In this document: piece after piece, positions 53,141-62,434 of the stretch | Layout: each line of letters begins with the position of its first letter | How positions within the stretch are numbered: position 1 is the first letter of the stretch | Origin: Halovibrio variabilis | GTDB lineage: Bacteria > Pseudomonadota > Gammaproteobacteria > Pseudomonadales > Halomonadaceae | DNA length: 64,000 nt | NCBI RefSeq assembly: GCF_007991175.1 | Contig: NZ_BJXV01000001.1 | Location: 310,001-374,000 of the forward strand | Direction: 5' to 3' | Made by a program: the position numbers and the translations under genes | Notes under the pieces: generated by a model | What the model was told of the DNA's origin: nothing | What the model saw: the letters and a program-made list of their open reading frames with translations, nothing else | Databases searched by the model: none

Positions 53141-55510
53141 ATGACAGTTCTCTATAAAGATACAATGGCACCGCTTGATGAGCGGGTGCGCGACTTGTTA
53201 GCGCGCATGACACGGCAGGAAAAGCTGGCCCAGATCCATGCCCTATGGCTGCTGCTGGACCCCGAGGGGCAGCATCGACTGCGCGAAGATGGCTTTGCCG
53301 GAACGTCGAGCGAGGGCTGGCAGAGCCGCCTCGCCAACGGCCTTGGCCAGATCACTCGGCCCTTGGGCTCCCACGGGGTTGAGCCGCGACAGGGCGTCCA
53401 AGCGCTGAATGCCCTGCAGCGCTACCTGGTAGAGAACACCCGCCTCGGTATTCCGGCATTGCCCCATGAGGAGTGCCTAGTCGGGGTGATGTGTCGCGGC
53501 AGCACGCTGTTTCCGGGGCCGCTCAACCATGGGGCGACGTGGCAGCCTGAACTGGTGGAGGCCGTCGCCAGCGCCATCGGCAAGGAAGCCAGGAGCATCG
53601 GCTGTCGACAAGGATTGGCCCCGGTGCTGGACGTCTCGCGGGACGTGCGCTGGGGGCGTACTGAGGAGACCTTCGGTGAGGATCCCTACCTGGTCGGCGT
53701 CATGGGGACGCGCTATGTCCGCGGTCTGCAGGGCGAGGCGCGCGATATGCTGGCGACCCTGAAGCATTATGTCGGCCACTCGTTCAGCGAAGGGGCACGC
53801 AATCATGCACCGGTGCGTGTGGGCGAGTGCGAGCTTAACGATATCTTCCTGCTGCCGTTCGAGATGGCGATCAAGCAGGCTAACGCCGGCAGCGTCATGC
53901 CCGCCTACCATGATATCGATGGCCAGCCCGCTCATAGCGATCACCGGTTGCTGACACAGCTGCTGCGTCAGCAGTGGGGCTTCGATGGGCTGATCGTGGC
54001 GGACTATATCGGCGTGAGCCTGCTCTATCAGCATCACGGCACCGCTCGCGACGCCAAGGACGCCGCCGGTCAGGCCTTTGCCGCGGGGCTCGATGTCGAG
54101 CTTCCCGGGGATGACTGCGTCGGCAAGCTTGACGCCGAGGATCGCGAGGCTCTGCCCGATGCGACGCTGGACGCCATTGTTGCCCGGGTGCTGACCGAGA
54201 AGTTCCGGGTGGGACTCTTCGAGCGGCCCTATAGTGACGAAGACGCGGTCGACTTTCAGCGGCCGGAAACCCTTGAACTGGCGCGGCAGCTGGCCCGCCA
54301 GTCGCTGGTACTGCTGGAGAACGATGGTGTGCTGCCCCTGGAGGAGGAGCGCTATGGCAAGATCGCGGTGATTGGCCCAACAGCTGCCGACCCTTTGGCG
54401 CATCTCAGCGGTTACAGCTTCCCCGTCCACTCGCTGCATGAGGACACCCAGGAGAGCGCAGAGCAGGTTGTCACCCCGTTGCAGGCGCTGCAGCAGCGCT
54501 ATGCCGGCAGGATCTCCTATGCCAAGGGGTGCGATATTCTCGCCTCGCCGCGATCCGGTGGCGCGGTATTCCCAGGGGACGTCGAGGATAGCGCTTCGCT
54601 GCAGATCGACTCCCCGATTAGCGAGGATCGCTCGGGCATCGAGGAGGCCGTGGTCTGCGCCACCCAGGCCGACATCGCCCTGGTCTTCCTGGGCGACCTG
54701 CCTGGCCTGTTCCAGAGCGGCACTGTGGGCGAAGGCTCAGACACGGATACCTTGGAGCTGCCCGGTGTGCAGCAGATGCTGCTCGCGGCGGTGGTCGCTA
54801 GTGGCACGCCCGTCGTGGTCATTCTCTCCGGCGGCAGGCCTTACTCCCTGGGTGGCCTGGAGGATAAGGTGGCCGCGCTGCTGTTCTCCTTTAGCGGTGG
54901 CCAGGAGATCGGCAATGCCCTGGTGGATGTTCTCAGCGGTGAGGTGAGCCCGTCGGGGCGGCTACCCATTTCGGTGCCCAAGAGCGCTGGGGCCATGCCC
55001 TATTTCTACAACCACAAGTTCAAGAGTAGCGGAACGCCGATCTCTCGCAGCTTCGGAGCCCGTTATCCCTTCGGCTATGGCCTTGGCTATAGCCGCTTTG
55101 CCTACCGCGAACTGAAAATCGAGACCCCAGAGGTGGCCATCACCGGCGAGATATCGATTGAGGTGACCATCGAGAATATCGGTCATCGCGATGGCGAGGA
55201 GGTGGTCCAGCTCTATGTACACGACCGCCTGGCCAAGCGAGTACGACCGGTCAAGGAGTTGAAGGCGTTCCGCAAGGTGGTGGTACCCGCTGGGGCCATC
55301 GCCACTGTGCGCTTTACGGTCCCGGTGGATATGCTCAACTACACGGACCGCCCCTGGGAGCGCATCGTCGAGCCGGGGGAGTTTGATATTGCGGTGGGCC
55401 CCTCCAGCAACGATCTGCCGCTCAAGGGCTGCATCAAGGTGGTGGGGGACGAGAGTCGCGTCCTGCCGACAACATGGAAAATGGAAAGCACCTCCACGGC
55501 TACCTTGTAG
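53141..55510 (+). CDS. GH3 beta-glucosidase/beta-xylosidase
   Basis: A 789-residue GH3 enzyme. The barrel domain (about 10-340) has ECLVGVMCRGSTLFPGPLNHGATW, KHYVGHSFSEGARNHAPV and the nucleophile Asp288 in GLIVADYIGV. The sandwich domain (about 380-600) contains SGGRPYSLG, and a fibronectin III-like tail (about 680-760) includes NIGHRDGEEVVQLYV. There is no signal peptide, so it is probably cytoplasmic. With GH43 beside it, it likely splits xylo- or gluco-oligosaccharides; specificity cannot be read reliably. TTGGAGTAAGTCGAT precedes the ATG. Confidence 0.92.
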   Translation: MTVLYKDTMAPLDERVRDLLARMTRQEKLAQIHALWLLLDPEGQHRLREDGFAGTSSEGWQSRLANGLGQITRPLGSHGVEPRQGVQALNALQRYLVENTRLGIPALPHEECLVGVMCRGSTLFPGPLNHGATWQPELVEAVASAIGKEARSIGCRQGLAPVLDVSRDVRWGRTEETFGEDPYLVGVMGTRYVRGLQGEARDMLATLKHYVGHSFSEGARNHAPVRVGECELNDIFLLPFEMAIKQANAGSVMPAYHDIDGQPAHSDHRLLTQLLRQQWGFDGLIVADYIGVSLLYQHHGTARDAKDAAGQAFAAGLDVELPGDDCVGKLDAEDREALPDATLDAIVARVLTEKFRVGLFERPYSDEDAVDFQRPETLELARQLARQSLVLLENDGVLPLEEERYGKIAVIGPTAADPLAHLSGYSFPVHSLHEDTQESAEQVVTPLQALQQRYAGRISYAKGCDILASPRSGGAVFPGDVEDSASLQIDSPISEDRSGIEEAVVCATQADIALVFLGDLPGLFQSGTVGEGSDTDTLELPGVQQMLLAAVVASGTPVVVILSGGRPYSLGGLEDKVAALLFSFSGGQEIGNALVDVLSGEVSPSGRLPISVPKSAGAMPYFYNHKFKSSGTPISRSFGARYPFGYGLGYSRFAYRELKIETPEVAITGEISIEVTIENIGHRDGEEVVQLYVHDRLAKRVRPVKELKAFRKVVVPAGAIATVRFTVPVDMLNYTDRPWERIVEPGEFDIAVGPSSNDLPLKGCIKVVGDESRVLPTTWKMESTSTATL

Positions 55511-55528
55511 TTGGCGTGGTATTACCCC

Positions 55529-55567
55529 CTGGCGGTGATAAAACCACCCTGTGGTGCTTATCGCCAG
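55529..55567 (+). other. Complex hairpin downstream of the GH3 gene
   Basis: An outer stem CTGGCG/CGCCAG with GATAA/TTATC encloses an inner ACCAC-CCT-GTGGT hairpin. It lies just after the GH3 stop. There is no T-run, so termination is uncertain; it probably ends or protects the cassette's message. Confidence 0.45.
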
Positions 55568-55660
55568 CGGCGGTAGTCGCTAGCCCCGTGGGCTACTGTC
55601 GATGCTCGATAGGAGCAAGTACGTTATGATGAGTTTGAATCGAAACAGGGTCTCATCGCA

Positions 55661-56431
55661 TTGACATCATCTCTCAGCAAACCCGTCGTTCGCCCTAGCG
55701 TCGCCGAATATCTCGCCGAAGAGATATTCGGTGGTCACTATCACCCCGGTGACTTTGTGCCGCGTGAAGTGGACCTGTGCGAGCGTTTCGGTATTAACCG
55801 TTCAGCGGTGCGTAGCGACCTGCGTCAACTGGTCGATGTCGGCATTATCGAGCGAATCTCTGGTCATGGCTCCAAGGTGCGTGAGTACTCGGAGTGGCAT
55901 ATTCTCGACGCCCAGGTGACCGACTGGTTGACCCGCTACGCCGCACCTAACCCGGATATTCAGCGTGAAATCCTCGCTTTCCGCCTGGATGTCGAGCCCT
56001 ACGTGGCGATGACCGCCGCCAAGCGCGCCAAAGCACGTGATCTGGTGGCCATTGAAGAAGCCTTCGAAGGGCTAGGGCAGAATTTGCGCAATGCCACCTG
56101 TGAAGAGGAGCGACGGCTGCATAGCGAGTGCGATTTTGCCTTTCATGAAGCCATCTTCAAGGCGACCCATAATATCGTTTGGGCGCAGCTATCACATATT
56201 CTGCGCCCTTCGATTTATATGCTGATCTCCATGTCCAATGAGAGCGCGGCTGACCCGGAAGAAAGCCTTGAACGTCACCGTAGGCTGATGGAAAGTATCC
56301 GCCTGCGCCGTCCCAAAGAAGCTTTCTTGGCCGCCCAGGCGGTGCTGGCGGGTACGGCAGAGGCGTTAGGGCTTGAGCACAGTGCCAGTTCACTAGGGCG
56401 CAGTGTTGAGCTGCCACACACCGCCTCCTGA
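55661..56431 (+). CDS. GntR/FCD regulator of the arabinose-oxidation block
   Basis: A 256-residue regulator. The winged helix covers about residues 8-75 (PREVDLCERFGINRSAVRSDLRQLVDVGIIERISGHGSKV, cited as CERFGINRSAVRSDLRQL), and the FCD domain covers about 95-235 with CDFAFHEAIFKATHN. I see no ATG in the right frame, so a TTG at 55661 preceded by CAGGGT is the likely start. It sits 33 bases before the arabinose dehydrogenase gene and is probably co-transcribed with it. Confidence 0.85.
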   Translation: MTSSLSKPVVRPSVAEYLAEEIFGGHYHPGDFVPREVDLCERFGINRSAVRSDLRQLVDVGIIERISGHGSKVREYSEWHILDAQVTDWLTRYAAPNPDIQREILAFRLDVEPYVAMTAAKRAKARDLVAIEEAFEGLGQNLRNATCEEERRLHSECDFAFHEAIFKATHNIVWAQLSHILRPSIYMLISMSNESAADPEESLERHRRLMESIRLRRPKEAFLAAQAVLAGTAEALGLEHSASSLGRSVELPHTAS

Positions 56432-56464
56432 GCTTTTTTAATAGCCAATAATAAAGGTAAGCGT

Positions 56465-57391
56465 ATGTCTGACTTCAACCTCGGCTTGGTAGGCGTGGGC
56501 AAAATCGTCCGCGACCAGCACCTCCCAGCAATCGCTGCCACCCCAAGCTGCCATCTGGTAGCCACTGCGGACCCTTACGCCTCGCTGCCGGATCTTCCTG
56601 CCTATCAAGGATTGGAGGCGATGCTGGATGCTCATCCTGACATTACCGCCGTCTCAATCTGCACGCCGACACACTTGCGCTACGCCCAAGCGCGGGCAGC
56701 GCTGATGCGTGGCAAGCACGTGCTGCTTGAAAAGCCGCCAGGGGCAACGTTAAGCGAAGTGGAGGACTTGATTGCCGTCGCTTCTCACCAGGGCGTTAGC
56801 CTGTTTGCCGCCTGGCACTCGCGGTTTGCCCCTGGCGTGGCCAGGGCTCAGCAGTGGTTAGCCCAGCGGCAGGTGCAGCGGGTGGAAATCGAGTGGAAGG
56901 AGGACGTGCGGGTGTGGCATCCCGGCCAGGCGTGGATCTGGCAGCCGGGTGGCATGGGCGTTTTTGATCCCGGCATCAATGCGCTTTCCATTGCGACTGA
57001 AATCCTGCCTCAGCCATTCTTTCTGCAACAGGCGCAGCTGCTGGTGCCGAGTAACGCGCAAACCCCGATTGCCGCCGAGCTTACGTTCACCGATCCGCAA
57101 GGCGCGTCGATTGAGGCAGCGTTCGACTTTCGTCAGAGCGGCCCGCCCACCTGGGATATGCATATCGACAGCGACGGCAGCCGTCTGAGTCTGACGCATG
57201 GCGGCTGCCGCCTGATGATTGATGACGAACTGATTATTGACGCCGAAGAGCGGGAGTATCAAGGCCTTTACGCGCGCTTTGCCGAGCTGATTGCCAGCAA
57301 ACGTAGCGAGGTGGACATAGCCCCGCTGCGCCAGGTCGCCGATGCGTTTCTATACGGTCATCGTGAGGCTACCGAGGCGTTTATTGAGTAA
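56465..57391 (+). CDS. araA: L-arabinose 1-dehydrogenase / D-galactose 1-dehydrogenase (Gfo/Idh family)
   Basis: A 308-residue NAD(P)-dependent oxidoreductase. The Rossmann loop is GLVGVGKIVRDQHLP (residues 7-21), with EKPPGATLSEVEDLI (about 89-103) and the substrate-side FAAWHSRFAPGV, VEIEWKEDVRVWHPGQAWIW and GGMGVFDPGINALSI. These features are those of Azospirillum L-arabinose 1-dehydrogenase and bacterial Gal. It forms the aldono-lactone, the first step of oxidative L-arabinose use. The arabinose importer and arabonate dehydratase nearby favour L-arabinose as main substrate. Confidence 0.9.
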   Translation: MSDFNLGLVGVGKIVRDQHLPAIAATPSCHLVATADPYASLPDLPAYQGLEAMLDAHPDITAVSICTPTHLRYAQARAALMRGKHVLLEKPPGATLSEVEDLIAVASHQGVSLFAAWHSRFAPGVARAQQWLAQRQVQRVEIEWKEDVRVWHPGQAWIWQPGGMGVFDPGINALSIATEILPQPFFLQQAQLLVPSNAQTPIAAELTFTDPQGASIEAAFDFRQSGPPTWDMHIDSDGSRLSLTHGGCRLMIDDELIIDAEEREYQGLYARFAELIASKRSEVDIAPLRQVADAFLYGHREATEAFIE

Positions 57392-57401
57392 CGCCGGTGT
57401 C

Positions 57402-58346
57402 TCACTGGTCACCCTGGGCGATGAGTTCGCGCAGGGTGCTCATGAACGCGGCGGCCCCAGGCGAAAGCCGCTGGTGGCGTAAGCTCACCAGTCCATAGGG
57501 CTGCACACTAAGCGTTTCGCTGAAGGGCAACAGGTGAAAGCGCTGCGGGTTGCAGAGCAGGTTGGCGGCTTCACGCGTGGTCACCGTGATGGTGTCAGAT
57601 TTATCCACCAACGCCAGCGACACCAGCAGATCGGCAGTATCAATTATCTGGCGGGGCGGTGCGACCTGATGGTGCAGGAACAGGCTATCCACTCGCTGGC
57701 GCATCAGCGCGCCGGCGGGCTGCAACGACCAGGGATAGACCGCCATATCCGCCAAGCTTAGCGACGCTTTATCCGCTAACGGGTGCCCCTCGCGACAGAC
57801 AAAACACAGCTCCTCCTCGCCAATCTCCTCAAACACGAAGCGCTCTGCATCAACGCCTGCCGGTATTCGGGTAATGGCGAAATCCAGCTCGCCTTCGAGC
57901 AGGCGCGGTACCAGCACTTTGCTAACCGCCACCTCCACGCTGATTTTTAGTCCCGGCCGGTCGCGGTGCACCCGCTCTATCGCGCTGGTAATAAGCGTCA
58001 CCGCCGGTGCCATCACCGTGCCAATTGTCACCGTTCCTGCATTACCCTCACGCAGTGCATTCAACTCCTCGCCGGTGTGGTGTAACGCCGAGAGCATGCT
58101 ATGGGCATGGCGAATCATGATTTCGCCGTACCAGTTCGGCGTTAGCCCCCGCGGATGGCGATCAAAGAGCCGAATCCCCAGGTTAGCTTCCAAATCGCTG
58201 AGCAGTTTTGAGGCGGCGGGCTGACTCATATTGAGTTGCTCGGCGGCCCGGTGCAGATTACGTTGCTCGTCCAAGGCTAAAAATAGCTGAAAATGGCGCA
58301 ACTTTAGTCGCACGTCTAAAAACCAGTTTTCGTCAAGAACGCCCAT
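57402..58346 (-). CDS. LysR regulator, GbpR-like (galactose/arabinose)
   Basis: A 314-residue LysR protein. The helix-turn-helix is LRHFQLFLALDEQRNLHRAAEQLNMSQPAASKLLSDLE (cited as NLHRAAEQLNMSQPAASKLL); the effector domain starts near residue 105 (GTVTIGTVMAPAVTLI). This sequence resembles GbpR of Agrobacterium, which controls the ChvE sugar-binding protein in response to L-arabinose, galactose and fucose. It is divergent from the aldose epimerase-araFGH operon, fitting that role. It is convergent with the arabinose dehydrogenase gene, ten bases away. Confidence 0.88.
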   Translation of the reverse strand: MGVLDENWFLDVRLKLRHFQLFLALDEQRNLHRAAEQLNMSQPAASKLLSDLEANLGIRLFDRHPRGLTPNWYGEIMIRHAHSMLSALHHTGEELNALREGNAGTVTIGTVMAPAVTLITSAIERVHRDRPGLKISVEVAVSKVLVPRLLEGELDFAITRIPAGVDAERFVFEEIGEEELCFVCREGHPLADKASLSLADMAVYPWSLQPAGALMRQRVDSLFLHHQVAPPRQIIDTADLLVSLALVDKSDTITVTTREAANLLCNPQRFHLLPFSETLSVQPYGLVSLRHQRLSPGAAAFMSTLRELIAQGDQ

Positions 58347-58369
58347 GGGATAGGCCTTGCGTTGTCATT

Positions 58370-58387
58370 GATAACTAAAAGCATATC
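58370..58387. promoter_or_regulatory. Candidate LysR site between gbpR-like and epimerase genes
   Basis: GATA and TATC, separated by ten bases (ACTAAAAGCA), form a short dyad of the T-N11-A kind recognised by LysR proteins. It lies 23 bases upstream of the regulator start and 110 before the epimerase. It is short, so chance is possible. Confidence 0.3.
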
Positions 58388-58496
58388 GAAGCTAGTACGT
58401 TCGTATATTGGTTGGTTATGACGGAAGTGTCTACTGTAAGGGTCGTATACGCGGCGATGGCGTCGCTCTAATAACAACAAAGGAAGGAGCAAGTTC

Positions 58497-59729
58497 ATGT
58501 CTCTCATGTACGCTCAAAGCGTCACTGCAGGACCAAAATTGCTGCTGAGTGCCGGTGTCGCGATGCTATTGCTTAGCGCGGCCCAGGCCCAGGCCCAGGG
58601 CGAACAAACGACCGCTGGAAATAGTGCCGGAAACAGTATCGAGAAATCGGTATTTGGCCACTTACCCGACGGCCGTCAGGTCGATGTCTATCGGTTTACC
58701 AACGCCAATGGCATCGAACTCCAGGTGACCAACTATGGCGGCATCATTCTGTCGCTGAAAACGCCTGATGTGGATGGCGAGTTTGACGATATCGCGCTGG
58801 GTTTCGACTCATTGGAAGCTTACCTCTCCGATACCTATCGTCAGGCCAATCCTTACTTCGGCGCGATTATCGGACGTTATGGCAACCGTATCGCTGGCGG
58901 TCAGTTCTCCCTCAACGGAGAAACCTATTCATTAGCGACCAACGATGGCAGCAACCATCTGCACGGCGGCCAACAGGGCTTCGACAAAGTGCTGTGGCAG
59001 GCCGAGCCGTTCGAGAACGATGAGGGAACGGGGCTTGTGCTGCGCTATATCAGCGAGGATGGCGAAGAGGGCTATCCAGGTAGGCTGGAAACTGAAGTTA
59101 CCTACACCCTGACCGATGCCGACGAGTTAATGGTGGATTATCACGCCACCACCGACAAAGCCACGCCGGTCAACCTTACTCAGCATAGCTACTTCAACTT
59201 AAAGGGCGAGGGTAGCGACAGCATTCTTGATCACCAGTTGATGATTAACGCCTCTGAATTTACCCCGGTAAATGATTCGCTGATACCCACCGGCGAGCTC
59301 CGCTCGGTGGAGGGCACACCTTTCGACTTTACCCAGGCGACGCCGATCGGCGAACGGATCGACCAGGACAACGAACAGCTGGGTTTTGGCGGCGGCTATG
59401 ACCACAACTTTGTGCTGGACCGCGATAACGCGGCGTCGGATGAGCTTGTCTTGGCCGCTAAGGTATGGGAACCGCAGAGCGGGCGCATGGTAGAAATTGC
59501 CACCACCGAGCCGGCCATCCAATTCTACTCGGGCAATTTTCTTGCCGGTGACCTGACCGGTAAACAGGGCCAAGCCTATGAGCACCGCTCCGGCTTTGCG
59601 CTGGAAACCCAGCATTATCCCGATTCCCCCAATCAGAAAGCATTTCCCAGCACGATCCTAGAGCCCGGCGATACCTATCGTTCGCGGACGGTATATCGTT
59701 TTTCCGCTCAAGCGTCCTTAGATTCATAA
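58497..59729 (+). CDS. galM: Aldose 1-epimerase (mutarotase), exported
   Basis: A 410-residue enzyme. A Sec signal with hydrophobic core LLLSAGVAMLLLSAAQAQAQ (about residues 15-34) sends it to the periplasm. The galactose mutarotase fold follows: GGIILSLKTPD, GRYGNRIAGGQFSLNG, SNHLHGGQQGFDKVLW, the catalytic His in NLTQHSYFNLKG, and AIQFYSGNF near the end. It interconverts alpha- and beta-anomers, likely of L-arabinose or galactose, before uptake by the importer encoded next. AAGGAAGGAGCAAGTTC precedes the ATG. A stem-loop follows the gene. Confidence 0.93.
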   Translation: MSLMYAQSVTAGPKLLLSAGVAMLLLSAAQAQAQGEQTTAGNSAGNSIEKSVFGHLPDGRQVDVYRFTNANGIELQVTNYGGIILSLKTPDVDGEFDDIALGFDSLEAYLSDTYRQANPYFGAIIGRYGNRIAGGQFSLNGETYSLATNDGSNHLHGGQQGFDKVLWQAEPFENDEGTGLVLRYISEDGEEGYPGRLETEVTYTLTDADELMVDYHATTDKATPVNLTQHSYFNLKGEGSDSILDHQLMINASEFTPVNDSLIPTGELRSVEGTPFDFTQATPIGERIDQDNEQLGFGGGYDHNFVLDRDNAASDELVLAAKVWEPQSGRMVEIATTEPAIQFYSGNFLAGDLTGKQGQAYEHRSGFALETQHYPDSPNQKAFPSTILEPGDTYRSRTVYRFSAQASLDS

Positions 59730-59732
59730 CCC

Positions 59733-59751
59733 GTCAGGGCTTGCCCCTGAC
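59733..59751 (+). other. Hairpin between the epimerase and araF-like genes
   Basis: GTCAGGG and CCCTGAC pair around CTTGC. No T-run follows. It may separate expression of the epimerase from the binding-protein gene 69 bases downstream. Confidence 0.55.
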
Positions 59752-59819
59752 AACCTGAGCCATCGATCGGCATCAGCACAATTAACAACAAGATTTGCTA
59801 AAACATCAGGAGTACGACC

Positions 59820-60839
59820 ATGCGATTAACCACTCATCTAACAACAAACCTAACCAAGACATTTACCCGTTTGGCCCTGGGTAGCGCGATTATGGTGGCT
59901 TCCCTGGGGGCAGTACAGGCACAGGATGACGAGGTGAAGATTGGCTTCATCGTCAAGAAGCCGGAACAGGCGTGGTTTATCAATGAACAGCGAGCAGCCA
60001 CCGAAGTAGGGGAAGAGCTGGGTTTCGATGTGGTGCGCCTCGGCGGTGAAGACGGCCAGCAAGTACTCAGCGCGATTGATAACCTCTATGCCCAAGGCGC
60101 AGATGGGTTTGTGATCTGCCCACCCGACGTACGTCTGGGGCCCGCGATTATGAACCGTGCCAACCAGTACGATATGAAAGTCATTACCGTGGATGATCGG
60201 TTTGTTAATTCCAGCGGTGAGCCGATGGAAGGCGTGCCGCACCTGGGTATGTCCGGTTATAAAATTGGCCAGCAGGTAGGCGAAGCGATTGCCGCTGAAA
60301 TGGAAGCCCGTGGTTGGAATCCAGAAGAGGTTGCCGCGCTGCGCATCACCAACGACGAGCTACCCACCGCCGTTGAGCGTACCACCGGCGCGACCAACGC
60401 CCTGCTTGACGCTGGCTTTCCTGAGGACAATATCTTCGATGCGCCCCAGCAAAACAGTGATACCGCCAGTGCCTTTTCCGCCGCATCGCCGGTGCTTGCC
60501 CAGCGCGGCGATTATGAGCATTGGGTGATTTATGCCCTCAACGAGGAGAGCGTTCTAGGGGGCGTACGAGCCACTGAGCAATACGGCCTGAAGGCCGAGG
60601 ATGTGATTGGGGTGGGTATCAATGGCTCCGGCGCCGCCTTTGCGGAATTCTCCCGCAATGATCCGACGGGCTTCCATGGCACCGTGGCGGTTAGCTCCAC
60701 CATGCACGGCCGCCAGACAGCCGAAGACCTCTACCGCTGGATTACTGAGGATCAAGAACCCCCGGCCAATACTGAAACTTCTGGCGTGTTGATGACCCGT
60801 GAGGACTGGCAGACAGTGCGCGAAGAGCTGGGTCTGTAA
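59820..60839 (+). CDS. araF: Periplasmic L-arabinose-binding protein (AraF-like)
   Basis: A 339-residue receptor of the PBP1 (CUT2) class. The signal peptide ends near residue 35 (ASLGAVQAQ). The mature protein opens with KIGFIVKKPEQAWFINEQRAA, where E. coli AraF has a very similar KxGFLVKQPEEPWFQTEW-type start; ADGFVICPPDVRLGPAIM, VTVDDRFV and NDEL follow. The length is like AraF. It delivers L-arabinose (possibly D-galactose) to AraG-AraH. The ATG follows CAGGAGTACGACC. Confidence 0.92.
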   Translation: MRLTTHLTTNLTKTFTRLALGSAIMVASLGAVQAQDDEVKIGFIVKKPEQAWFINEQRAATEVGEELGFDVVRLGGEDGQQVLSAIDNLYAQGADGFVICPPDVRLGPAIMNRANQYDMKVITVDDRFVNSSGEPMEGVPHLGMSGYKIGQQVGEAIAAEMEARGWNPEEVAALRITNDELPTAVERTTGATNALLDAGFPEDNIFDAPQQNSDTASAFSAASPVLAQRGDYEHWVIYALNEESVLGGVRATEQYGLKAEDVIGVGINGSGAAFAEFSRNDPTGFHGTVAVSSTMHGRQTAEDLYRWITEDQEPPANTETSGVLMTREDWQTVREELGL

Positions 60840-60885
60840 AAATAATTGGACCTGTAACGGTAAGTGTTCGGTGGAGTGCTCAAGC

Positions 60886-62379
60886 ATGTCTGATCCATAT
60901 CTACGTTTCGACGCGATTAGCGTTGTTTTCCCAGGCGTGCGGGCGCTGGATGGTGTGAGCTTTGCGGCTCACACCGGCCAGGTGCATGCCCTGATGGGCG
61001 AGAACGGCGCGGGCAAGTCAACCCTGCTCAAGGTGCTAAGCGGCGTTAATCGGGTGGCCGAAGGTGCGCTGTGGATCAATGGCCAGCGCCATGTGTTCAG
61101 TAACGCTCGGGAGGCGCTGCAGGAAGGGATTGCCATCATCTATCAGGAGTTGACGCTCTCGCCCAATATGTCGGTGGCCGAAAACCTGCTGCTAGGGCAA
61201 CTGCCCACGCGGCAGGGGTTTGTTAACCGCCGTGAGTTAAAGCAAAAAGCCCTGGCGATTCTAGCTGATCTTGGCGAGGGTGAGATTCATCCATCGACCA
61301 AGGTGCGCGATCTTTCCATCGGCCAGCAGCAGATGATTGAAATCGGCCGTGCACTGCTGCGGGACGCCAAGGTGATTGCCTTTGACGAACCCACCAGCAG
61401 CCTCTCTATTCAGGAAATTCGCCAGCTCAAGCGCATCGTCAAACGGCTACGCGATGAAGGACGGGTGGTGCTTTACGTGACCCATCGCATGGAGGAGGTG
61501 TTTGAGATGTGCGATGCGGTCACCATCTTTCGCGATGGCAAGCATATTCGCACCCACGAGGATATGTCGTCGCTGAATCACGACCTGCTGGTGAGCGAAA
61601 TGGTTGGCCGCGATATCGACGATGTCTACGGCTACCGCGCCCGCGAACATGGCGACGTGGTCTTGAGCGTGGAAGCCATCGAAGGGCGTGGCCTAAAGGC
61701 GCCGGTGAGTTTTTCCGTTAAGCGCGGCGAAGTGTTTGGGCTGTTTGGCCTGGTGGGGGCAGGGCGCAGTGAGCTGCTGCGGCTGGTCTGCGGTGTCGAG
61801 TCCCCAAAAGCCGGCAGTGTGACCTTTAACGGCGAATCTCGGCGCTTTAAAAGTCCCGGCGAGGCGATTCGTGCCGGTATTGCCATGTGCCCCGAGGACC
61901 GCAAATCCCAAGGTATCTTTCCAGTGGCAAGCGTGGCCGACAACCTGAATATCAGCTGTCGTCGCTTTTTCAAACGCTGGGGGATTTTCCGACACCCCGG
62001 TCGCGAACGGCGCAATGCCGAAGCCTATATCCAGCAACTCAGCATCAAAACACCGGGCCCGCGCTCACCCATCGGCAAGCTCTCCGGGGGCAATCAACAG
62101 AAGGTGATTCTGGCCCGCTGGCTGGCCGAAGAGATCGACCTGTTCGTCATGGACGAACCGACCCGAGGGATTGACGTAGGCGCACGGCGGGATATTTATT
62201 CGCTGCTCTATGATCTGGCCGATGAGGGCAAAAGCGTAGTGGTGATTTCCAGTGACCTCGCCGAAGTTAGCTCCATTTGTGACCGCATCGCTGTGATGCG
62301 CGATGGCGAGCTAGTCGAAGTGGTGCCACGCGAGTTGGCCACCCCGGAACGCTTGTTGGGGCTGGCGCTGCCCGCCTAA
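60886..62379 (+). CDS. araG: L-arabinose ABC importer ATPase (AraG-like)
   Basis: A 497-residue double ATPase. The first half has Walker A GENGAGKST (about residues 37-45), LSIGQQQMIEIGRALL and AFDEPTSSL; the second half has GLVGAGRSELLRL, LSGGNQQKVILARWL and FVMDEPTRGID. Two nucleotide domains in one chain are typical for CUT2 importers. The ATG at 60886 is chosen; an open frame 29 codons longer overlaps araF and lacks the family's start. It energises AraH. Confidence 0.94.
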   Translation: MSDPYLRFDAISVVFPGVRALDGVSFAAHTGQVHALMGENGAGKSTLLKVLSGVNRVAEGALWINGQRHVFSNAREALQEGIAIIYQELTLSPNMSVAENLLLGQLPTRQGFVNRRELKQKALAILADLGEGEIHPSTKVRDLSIGQQQMIEIGRALLRDAKVIAFDEPTSSLSIQEIRQLKRIVKRLRDEGRVVLYVTHRMEEVFEMCDAVTIFRDGKHIRTHEDMSSLNHDLLVSEMVGRDIDDVYGYRAREHGDVVLSVEAIEGRGLKAPVSFSVKRGEVFGLFGLVGAGRSELLRLVCGVESPKAGSVTFNGESRRFKSPGEAIRAGIAMCPEDRKSQGIFPVASVADNLNISCRRFFKRWGIFRHPGRERRNAEAYIQQLSIKTPGPRSPIGKLSGGNQQKVILARWLAEEIDLFVMDEPTRGIDVGARRDIYSLLYDLADEGKSVVVISSDLAEVSSICDRIAVMRDGELVEVVPRELATPERLLGLALPA

Positions 62380-62434
62380 ATTGGCATTTATTCAGAATAA
62401 TCGCTGTTAAAAGAACAAGCTCAGGACAACGACC

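Noticed and set aside
53477..54439. A long open minus-strand frame of 320 codons opposite the GH3 gene
   Set aside because: It lies wholly inside a clear GH3 gene with all catalytic motifs; long antisense frames are common in GC-rich coding DNA, and its translation shows no recognisable family.
55529..55567. The hairpin after GH3 as a true Rho-independent terminator
   Set aside because: It has bulges and no U tract, so I kept it only as a structured element.
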